Assembly: GCF_021130785.1 (NCBI RefSeq)
Contig: NC_060213.1
Span: 130,834,001-130,898,000 of the forward strand
Direction: 5' to 3'
From: Homalodisca vitripennis
Taxonomy: Eukaryota > Arthropoda > Insecta > Hemiptera > Cicadellidae
DNA length: 64,000 nucleotides
The notes beneath the pieces are model-generated. The model saw only the letters and a program-made list of their open reading frames with translations. It did no database searches and had not been told where the DNA came from. Of the stretch, positions 55,665 through 64,000 are shown piece after piece. The stretch's first letter is position 1. The number at the start of each line of letters is the position of its first letter. A program made the position numbers and the translations under genes.

Positions 55665-58050
55665 ACCGACTAAGTGCGTTAAGTGAAGTTGATGGCGTGC
55701 AGATACACGTGTCGCGTTAATGCGACAATGATGGGTTGACATGATTTGACAGTCTTTACCTCACACGTCATTTCACGACGCAGTGAACATTTCGGTAACT
55801 CCGACTAAGTGCGTTAACTGAAGTTGATGACGTACAGGGACACGTGTCGCGTTAATGGGACAATGACGGGTTAACAAGATTTGACAGTCTACATTTCACA
55901 CGTCTTTTCACGACGCAGTGAACATTTCGGTAACTCCGACTAAGTGCGTTAAGAGAAGTTGATGGCGTACAGGGACACGTGTCGCGTTAATGGGACAATG
56001 ACGGGTTGACAAGATTTGACAGTCTACATTTCACACATCATTTCACGACGCAGTGAACATTTCGGCAACTCCGACTAAGTGCGTTAAGAGAAGTTGATGA
56101 CGTACAGGGACACGTGTCGCGTTAATGCGACAATGACGGGTTGACAAGATTTGACAGTCTACATTTCACACGTCTTTTCACGACGCAGTGAACATTTCGG
56201 TAACTCCGACTAAGTGCGTTAAGAGAAGTTGACGGCGTACAGGGACACGTATCGCGTTAATGCGACAATGACGGATTGACATGATTTGACAGCCTACATT
56301 TCACACGCCATTTCACGACGCAGTGAACATTTCGGCAACTCCGACTAAGTGCGTTAAGAGAAGTTGATGACGTACAGGGACACGTGTCGCGTTAATGCGA
56401 CAATGACGGGTTGACAAGATTTGACAGTCTACATTTCACACATCATTTCACGACGCAGTGAACATTTCGGCAACTCCGACTAAGTGCGTTAAGAGAAGTT
56501 GATGACGTACAGGGACACGTGTCGCGTTAATGCGACAATGACGGGTTGACAAGATTTGACAGTCTACATTTCACACGTCATTTCACGACGCAGTGAACAT
56601 TTCGGTAACTCCGACTAAGTGCGTTAAGAGAAGTTGACGGCGTACAGGGACACGTGTCGCGTTAATGCGACAATGACGGGTTGACATGATTTGACAGTCT
56701 ACATTTCACACGTCATTTCACGACGCAGTGAACATTTCGGTAACTCCGACTAAGTGCGTTAAGAGAAGTTGATGACGTACAGGGACACGTGTCGCGTTAA
56801 TGCGACAATGACGGGTTGACAAGATTTGACAGTCTACATTTCACACGTCATTTCACGACGCAGTGAACATTTCGGTAACTCCGACTAAGTGCGTTAAGAG
56901 AAGTTGATGGCGTACAGGGACACGTGTCGCGTTAATGCGACAATGACGGGTTGACAAGATTTGACAGTCTACATTTCACACATCATTTCACGACGCAGTG
57001 AACATTTCGGTAACTCCGACTAAGTGCGTTAAGAGAAGTTGATGACGTACAGGGACACGTGTCGCGTTAATGCGACAATGACGGGTTGACAAGATTTGAC
57101 AGTCTACATTTCACACGTCATTTCACGACGCAGTGAACATTTCGGTAACTCCGACTAAGTGCGTTAAGAGAAGTTGACGGCGTACAGGGACACGTGTCGC
57201 GTTAATGCGACAATGACGGGTTGACAAGATTTGACAGTCTACATTTCACACGTCATTTCACGACGCAGTGAACATTTCGGTAACTCCGACTAAGTGCGTT
57301 AAGAGAAGTTGATGACGTACAGGGACACGTGTCGCGTTAATGCGACAATGACGGGTTGACAAGATTTGACAGTCTACATTTCACACATCATTTCACGACG
57401 CAGTGAACATTTCGGTAACTCCGACTAAGTGCGTTAAGAGAAGTTGATGACGTACAGGGACACGTGTCGCGTTAATGCGACAATGACGGGTTGACAAGAT
57501 TTGACAGTCTACATTTCACACGTCATTTCACGACGCAGTGAACATTTCGGTAACTCCGACTAAGTGCGTTAAGAGAAGTTGACGGCGTACAGGGACACGT
57601 GTCGCGTTAATGCGACAATGACGGGTTGACAAGATTTGACAGTCTACATTTCACACATCATTTCACGACGCAGTGAACAATTCGGTAACTCCGATTAAGT
57701 GCGTTAAGAGAAGTTGACTGCGTACAGGGACACGTGTCGCGTTAATGCGACAATGACGGGTTGACAAGATTTGACAGTCTACATTTCACACATCATTTCA
57801 CGACGCAGTGAACATTTCGGTAACTCCGACTAAGTGCGGTAAGAGAAGTTGATGACGTACAGGGACACGTGTCGCGTTAATGCGACAATGACGGGTTGAC
57901 AAGATTTGACAGTCTACATTTCACACGTCATTTCACGACGCAGTGAACATTTCGGTAACTCCGACTAAGTGCGGTAAGAGAAGTTGATGGCGTACAGGGA
58001 CACGTGTCGCGTTAATGCGACAATGACGGGTTGACAAGATTTGACAGTCT
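55665..58050. repeat. Satellite, 135-bp unit, ~17.7 copies
   Basis: 'ccgactaagtgcg' recurs every 135 bp (55801, 55936, 56071, 56341 and so on). Each unit holds the 10-bp palindrome GACACGTGTC and, overlapping it, TGTCGC-gttaat-GCGACA. Diagnostic variants (gatggc/gatgac/gacggc; cacacgtca/cacacatca) recur in similar order seven units apart (units 5-7 and 12-14), suggesting a ~945-bp higher-order unit. The first units are the most diverged. Confidence 0.95.
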
Positions 58051-58899
58051 TCCAACAAAGTTTCACCGGCTACGAGTAATCTAATTTCATTCAGTCGCCG
58101 CTTGCAAAGTTTCCACAAAGTTTGTTTGGTTGTAGGGCGCCTCTGCTTTCATATTGCTCCACCTCCAGATTTCATACGTAGACGGAAAACTTGCGGAAAA
58201 ATTGCGTTTCAGAAACTACAGTGTCGCCTTTACTCCGGTAAATTGTACTTTATAGGAACACGATCCAAAACTATAGTCGAGCGAATGTTCCCGAATTATT
58301 TACGTGTTTTACCTAAAATATTTGATAATACTGTAGAGATATAGTCTCGGATCAGACAAAATCTTATATTAATTTAAACTTGCAAGCTGGTGTTAGATAT
58401 CGTGATTCTTAACTCAATACTTGCATACTTACACTATCAACTCACTATATAATATAATGTATAATATTATAATATGCTAAATAAAATATTGCTACGAATC
58501 TGTTATTAAGATACAGTTATTAAAGAGAACCCAGCGAACAATGTTCTTGGACAAAACAGAGATAGAGAATAATTTAGCTTTTGTTAAGTACGAACTGGCA
58601 TTTACTTGATAAGTAGTACTACTCAATATAATTTCCAATTTGGAGGTTTTTCAGCGTTTCTAATCTATGAATTTTAATATATCTACATTGTTACAGTAAC
58701 AGATAAAAGCACTATTCGACAAGATTCTGACGCTGACGTTGACAGTTACCGGCAAATATTAGACAAAACTTAGCGGAAAATGTGAGTAACAGAAACGAAA
58801 GCAATCGAAGAAAGCACTGGGGAAAAGAACAAGACTTGTCGCTTTGCCGGAATGGGCTGACATCAGTTATCAATCATTGTCGTGTGCCTCGCTGCGCTG
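58051..58899. other. No gene recognised
   Basis: Separator between two arrays. The frame at 58102-58344 (80 codons) lacks a known motif. Confidence 0.3.
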
Positions 58900-59640
58900 T
58901 ATACCGCGCAGTTCCTTGCTCTCTGCACCTGCTCTGCACAAACTCTCCCCGGCGCTGTACCTCGCAGTTCCTTGCTCTCTGCACCTGCTCTGCACAAACT
59001 CTCCCCGGCGCTGTACCTCGCAGTTCCTTGATCTCTGCACCTGCTCTGCACAAACTCTCCCCGGCGCTGTACCTCGCAGTTCCTTGATCTCTGCACCTGC
59101 TCTGCACAAACTCTCCCCGGCGCTGTACCTCGCAGTTCCTTGATCTCTGCACCTGCTCTGCACAAACTCTCCCCGGCGCTGTACCTCGCAGTTCCTTGAT
59201 CTCTGCACCTGCTCTGCACAAAATCTCCCCGGCGCTGTACCGCGCAGTTCCTTGCTCTCTGCACCTGCTCTGCACAAACCTTCCGACGCTGTACCACGCA
59301 GTTCCTTGCTCTCTGCACAAACTCTCCCCGGCGCTGTACCTCGCAGTTCCTTGATCTCTGCACCTGCTCTGCACAAACTCTCCCTGGCGCTGTACCGCGC
59401 AGTTCCTTGCTCTCTGCACCTGCTCTGCACAAACCTTCCGACGCTGTAACGCGTAGTTCCTTGCTCTCTGCACCTGCTCTGCACAAACCTTCCGACGCTG
59501 TACCACGCAGTTCCTTGCTCTCTGCACAAACTCTCCCCGGCGCTGTACCTCGCAGTTCCTTGCTCTCTGCACCTGCTCTGCACAAACTCTCCGACGCTAT
59601 ATACCGCGCAGTTCCTTGCTCTCTGTACCTGCTGTGTACA
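58900..59640. repeat. Minisatellite, 56-bp unit, ~13 copies
   Basis: Unit 'ctctgcacctgctctgcaca' plus 'aactctccccggcgctgtac' plus 'ctcgcagttccttgct' (start at 58921, 58977 and so on). Within the unit CTCTGCAC occurs twice, and two units have lost one of these copies. No minus-strand frame contains a stop, so three long overlapping open frames (272, 237 and 232 codons) cover the array; I treat them as repeat artefacts. The array is GC-rich against an AT-rich background. Confidence 0.93.
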
Positions 59641-61079
59641 AACCCTTCGAAATTGTTTTCCATGACACAGTTCAACATCATTTAAATAGATTTACGAATT
59701 GGCCGGTAACATTAGTGAAATCTCAGAAAAGCCTTGACAATTATGGAATTTCAAGAGAATCCGGCGTGGAGTATGGGTACAGATGAATAGTTTCATAGGT
59801 TCCCTGAATTAAAAAAAATTACCATACTAAAAATAATCTGAGAAATGATTAGAAGCAGAACACTAACGCATCACAGTCTCACTAAGCACCGAGTAGTCTT
59901 TATTTGACTCTTTACGATCAAGTAGTATATATTTTTTAAACATTGTTACAAGATATACATAAATAGATTAAAAACAACTTTCAAAGCAGGATCATTGATT
60001 ATCCTAGGGATAGGTAAGGACAGTTGTAATACTCGGTTTTAAAACTGGAGACCAGTTCTGCACTCATGTGAGATACCTTCTTTAAAACTACTTTCAGTGA
60101 CGGCTCAGTCGTTTAAACACTTTATGTGGATTCCGTAGGCAAATGTCATGTTAGTAAAGGCTGAGTCACCAAGGGCATTTAGACAATCCCGAAATATTGG
60201 TAATATTTAAACAAATAATTGCTATGGACAAGTTTTTAAATAGATCATAAATGTTAAAAATTATTGAAATTTGATATATTTGGTTTGTCTCTTTTTCCAA
60301 ATATTTATAATTATTTTAATATACCTTTTAAAAATTGTCAGATTAAAAACCGCCGGTGATAAAAGAATTCTTCTACTCTGTTGTAAAAGTTTTACTTGTA
60401 CACGTTGAAATTTAGAAAACACATAATTTTATACACCCAGTTTACTTTGGCTATATTATACCCAATCAGATATTATAATTTATAGCAACAGCCTATAGCA
60501 ATCTAGTATAAATCAAAATTATGTTAATAAACAAAATAAATAAAATCTTTTGAAATAGAAAATATATTTTTAAACACTATTTATTTAGGTGTACACGCTC
60601 TTCGAAGTCGAACAACTCAGTAAGTCGCCACCATTTTTAGCTTTTTTATCTAATTAAATTAATAACAGTCGAAAAAGTCATAAATACATTCAAAATCACC
60701 ATCTGCTATTAATAATCATACAGTTTTTCTCATAGTTTGTTTTAAAGTTTTGTTCTCAAAGTTTTAAAGTATGTCCCGCAGTTTTATAATATGAAATGTG
60801 TAAAAGAATTACATTTTCACTAATACTATGTTTTATTTAATGTTCAATTTAAAAATTATTTATTTCTAGTTCAATGAACACCCAGATACACAATCATATA
60901 CAGAGTGGATAGGTGAAAAAACTAATTCGTAAATTAAAATAGATCTAATATGTTAAAAAAGGCGCATTTGTGGAGTTTCTTAGACCTTTACATCTCAGTA
61001 ATCAGAAAAAGGTTCAACTGATTCATAACAGAATTAAAAAGAACTAGCAATGTGGAATCCTTTGTCAGATTTTCTCTAG
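59641..61079. other. No gene recognised, AT-rich
   Basis: Nothing supported. AT-rich spacer between the 56-bp and 214-bp arrays. Confidence 0.3.
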
Positions 61080-63925
61080 AGCTAATACATTGGAAGGAAG
61101 GTTGGGCCAGTTCAGTTCTAGAACAGCCCGAGAGCTTGTGCTGATGTATGATGTGTACTGACAGGTTATGTGTGTTTGACCAGCACACGCACTGTACTGA
61201 CCATGTACCTCGGGTCATAGTCTACAGTTCATATACTGTTACTGTCGCAATCTCAACGTGGTGAACTGAATACAATAATATCTGTACATTGGAAGGGAGA
61301 GTATTCCAGAGGTTGGGCCAGTTCAGTTGCAGAACAGCCCGAGAGCTTGTGCTGATGTATGATGTGTGTTACTGACAGGTTATGTGTGTTTGACCAGCAC
61401 ACGCACTGTACTGACCACGCACCTCGGGTCATAGTCTACAGTTCCTGTACTGTTACTGTCGCAATCTCAACGTGGTGAACTGAATACAATAATATCTGTA
61501 CATTGGAAGGGAGAGTATTCCAGAGGTTGGGCCAGTTCAGTTGCAGAACAGCCCGAGAGCTTGTGCTGATGTATGATGTGTGTTACTGACAGGTTATGTG
61601 TGTTTGACCAGCACACGCACTGTACTGACCATGTACCTCGGGTCATAGTCTACAGTTCATATACTGTTACTGTCGCAATCTCAACGTGGTGAACTGAATA
61701 CAATAATATCTGTACATTGGAAGGGAGAGTATTTCAGAGGTTGGGCCAGTTCAGTTGCAGAACAGCCCGAGAGCTTGTGCTGATGTATGATGTGTGTTAC
61801 TGACAGGTTATGTGTGTTTGACCAGCACACGCACTGTACTGACCATGCACCTTGGGTCATAGTCTACAGTTCCTGTACTGTTACTGTCGCAATCTCAACG
61901 TGGTGAACTGAATACAATAATATCTGTACATTGGAAGGGAGAGTATACAGAGATTGGGCCAGTTCAGTTGCAGAACAGCCCGAGAGCTTGTGCTGATGTA
62001 TGATGTGTGTTACTGACAGGTTATGTGTGTTTGACCAGCACACGCACTGTACTGACCATGTACCTCGGGTCATTAGTCTACAGTTCATATACTGTTACTG
62101 TCGCAATCTCAACGTGGTGAACTGAATACAATAATATCTGTACATTGGAAGGGAGAGTATTTCAGAGGTTGGGCCAGTTCAGTTGCAGAACAGCCCGAGA
62201 GCTTGTGCTGATGTATGATGTGTGTTACTGACAGGTTATGTGTGTTTGACCAGCACACGCACTGTACTGACCATGCACCTCGGGTCATTGTCTACAGTTC
62301 CTGTACTGTTACTGTCGCAATCTCAACGTGGTGAACTGAATACAATAATATCTGTACATTGGAAGGGAGAGTATTTCAGAGGTTGGGCCAGTTCAGTTGC
62401 AGAACAGCCCGAGAGCTTGTGCTGATGTATGATGTGTGTTACTGACAGGTTATGTGTGTTTGACCAGCACACGCACTGTACTGACCATGCACCTCGGGTC
62501 ATAGTCTACAGTTCCTGTACTGTTACTGTCGCAATCTCAACGTGGTGAACTGAATACAATAATATCTGTACATTGGAAGGGAGAGTATACAGAGATTGGG
62601 CCAGTTCAGTTGCAGAACAGCCCGAGAGCTTGTGCTGATGTATGATGTGTGTTACTGACAGGTTATGTGTGTTTGACCAGCACACGCACTGTACTGACAA
62701 TGTACCTCGGGTCATAGTCTACAGTTCCTGTACTGTTACGTCGCAATCTCAACGTGGTGAACTGAATACAATAATATCTGTACATTGGAAGGGAGAGTAT
62801 ATAGAGGTTGGGCCAGATCAGTTGCAGAACAGCCCGAGAGCTTGTGCTGATGTATGATGTGTGTTACTGACAGGTTATATGTGTTTGACCAGCACACGCA
62901 CTGTACTGACCATGCACCTCGGGTCATTGTCTACAGTTCCTGTACTGTTACTGTCACAATCTCAACGTGGTGAACTGAATACAATAATATCTGTACATTG
63001 GAAGGGAGAGTATTTCAGAGGTTGGGCCAGTTCAGTTGCAGAACAGCCCGAGAGCTTGTGCTGATGTATGATGTGTGTTACTGACAGGTTATGTGTGTTT
63101 GACCAGCACACGCACTGTACTGACCATGCACCTTGGGTCATGTCTATAGTTCCTGTACCGTTACGTCACAATCTCAACATGGTGAACTGAATACAATAAT
63201 ATCTGTACATTGGAAGAGTATATAGAGGTTGGGCCAGATCAGTTGCAGAACAGCCCGAGAGCTTGTGCTGATTTATGATGTGTGTTACTGACAGGTTATA
63301 TGTGTTTGACCAGCACACGCACTGTACTGACCATGTACCTTGGGTCATAGTCTATAGTTCCTGTACCGTTACGTCACAATCTCAACATGGTGAACTGAAT
63401 ACAATAATATCTGTACATTGGAAGGGAGAGTATACAGAGGTTGGGCCAGATCAGTTGCAGAACAGCCCGAGAGCTTGTGCTGATGTATGATGTGTGTTAC
63501 TGACAGGTTATGTGTGTTTGACCAGCACACGCACTGTACTGACCATGCACCTTGGGTCATAGTCTATAGTTCCTGTACCGTTACGTCACAATCTCAACAT
63601 GGTGAACTGATCTGTACATTGGAAGTCAGAGGTTGGGCATGCTGATGTACGATGTGTGTTACTGACAGGTTATGTGTGTTTGACCAGCACTGTACTGACC
63701 ATGCACCTTGGGTCATAGTCTATAGTTCCTGTACTGTTACTGTCGCACGTGGTGAACTGAATACAATATCTGTACATTGGAAGAGAGAGTATACAGACAG
63801 ATCGGTTGCAGAACAGCCCGAGAGCTTGTGCACAGGTTATGTGTGTTTGACCAGCACTGTACTCATGTACCTCGGGTCATAGTCTACAGTTCCTGTACTG
63901 TTACTGTCGCAATCTCAACGTGACT
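61080..63925. repeat. Satellite, ~214-bp unit, ~13.4 copies
   Basis: 'agagcttgtgctgatgtatg' recurs at 61342, 61556, 61770, 61983 and 62198 (213-215 bp), after a first copy at 61131. The unit continues 'tgtttgaccagcacacgcac', 'cctcgggtcatagtctacag', 'caatctcaacgtggtgaact'. The last three units (after about 63600) are increasingly shortened by deletions, typical of an array edge. Open frames in this region are fragments of the repeat. Confidence 0.95.
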
Positions 63926-64000
63926 AACTTGTATATTATAAGAAACTGAAAAACCTGTTATAATTGGAATATTTTCCTTACAAGTACCTTTTAATAATAA

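Noticed and set aside
58863..59681. 272-codon minus-strand open frame (plus 237 and 232 in other frames)
   Set aside because: Product of a 56-bp tandem repeat without stops; all three frames are equally open, with no start context or domain.
61080..63925. Series of ~60-76-codon frames on both strands
   Set aside because: Each is the same fragment of the 214-bp satellite repeated; none extends beyond a unit.

Overview
This window looks like gene-poor, AT-rich, repeat-dominated nuclear DNA of an arthropod, most likely an insect. A hemipteran is a guess from the flavour of the repeats; nothing here proves it. The evidence is one spliced animal-type coding exon, tRNA-derived SINEs, Penelope-like and non-LTR retroelement remnants, hAT-like DNA elements, long satellite arrays, and no prokaryote-style gene packing.

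The only convincing host coding sequence is a GC-rich exon on the minus strand at 26226-26734 (with 5' leader up to 26787). It encodes the cytoplasmic tail, membrane anchor and stem of a Golgi polypeptide N-acetylgalactosaminyltransferase. Its acceptor and donor splice sites are both visible. The catalytic exons are not recognisable in the window.

Layout: 0-7.3 kb holds dispersed repeats (family A, a Penelope-type inverted repeat, family M elements, a hAT-like footprint) in unremarkable AT-rich DNA. 7.9-10.5 kb is one composite repeat, with a Penelope-like GIY-YIG endonuclease remnant and a ~0.5 kb unit repeated three times around TA microsatellites. 11.5-12.2 kb is a decayed non-LTR retrotransposon. 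12.8-13.3 kb (54-bp unit) and 15.5-16.7 kb (34-bp unit) are minisatellites, followed by a 253-bp tandem array carrying three complete tRNA-like genes and one truncated one. 18-25 kb has small DNA elements and single-copy-looking DNA. 26-27 kb is the glycosyltransferase exon. 27-34 kb contains nested insertions (Z2 in G2, a hAT in A2, a Penelope-type element in A3). 35.7-36.4 and 40.3-43.0 kb are tandem arrays. 44-50 kb has two copies of a tRNA-derived SINE (one nested in repeat G5), Penelope-type and M, Z and R elements. 53.7-63.9 kb is satellite-rich, with 42-, 135-, 56- and 214-bp arrays making up roughly 7 of 10 kb.

Family labels (A, G/H, M, Z, R, P, Q) are mine and were built by comparing the window with itself. 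The most interesting points are the Penelope-type family with a hammerhead-ribozyme-like core, the tRNA array with an odd anticodon loop, a SINE insertion whose empty site can be deduced from paralogues, a 63-nt hairpin in a Leu-tRNA-like SINE, and palindromes built into the 135-bp satellite. I found no convincing new multi-gene system; the window holds too few real genes for one.
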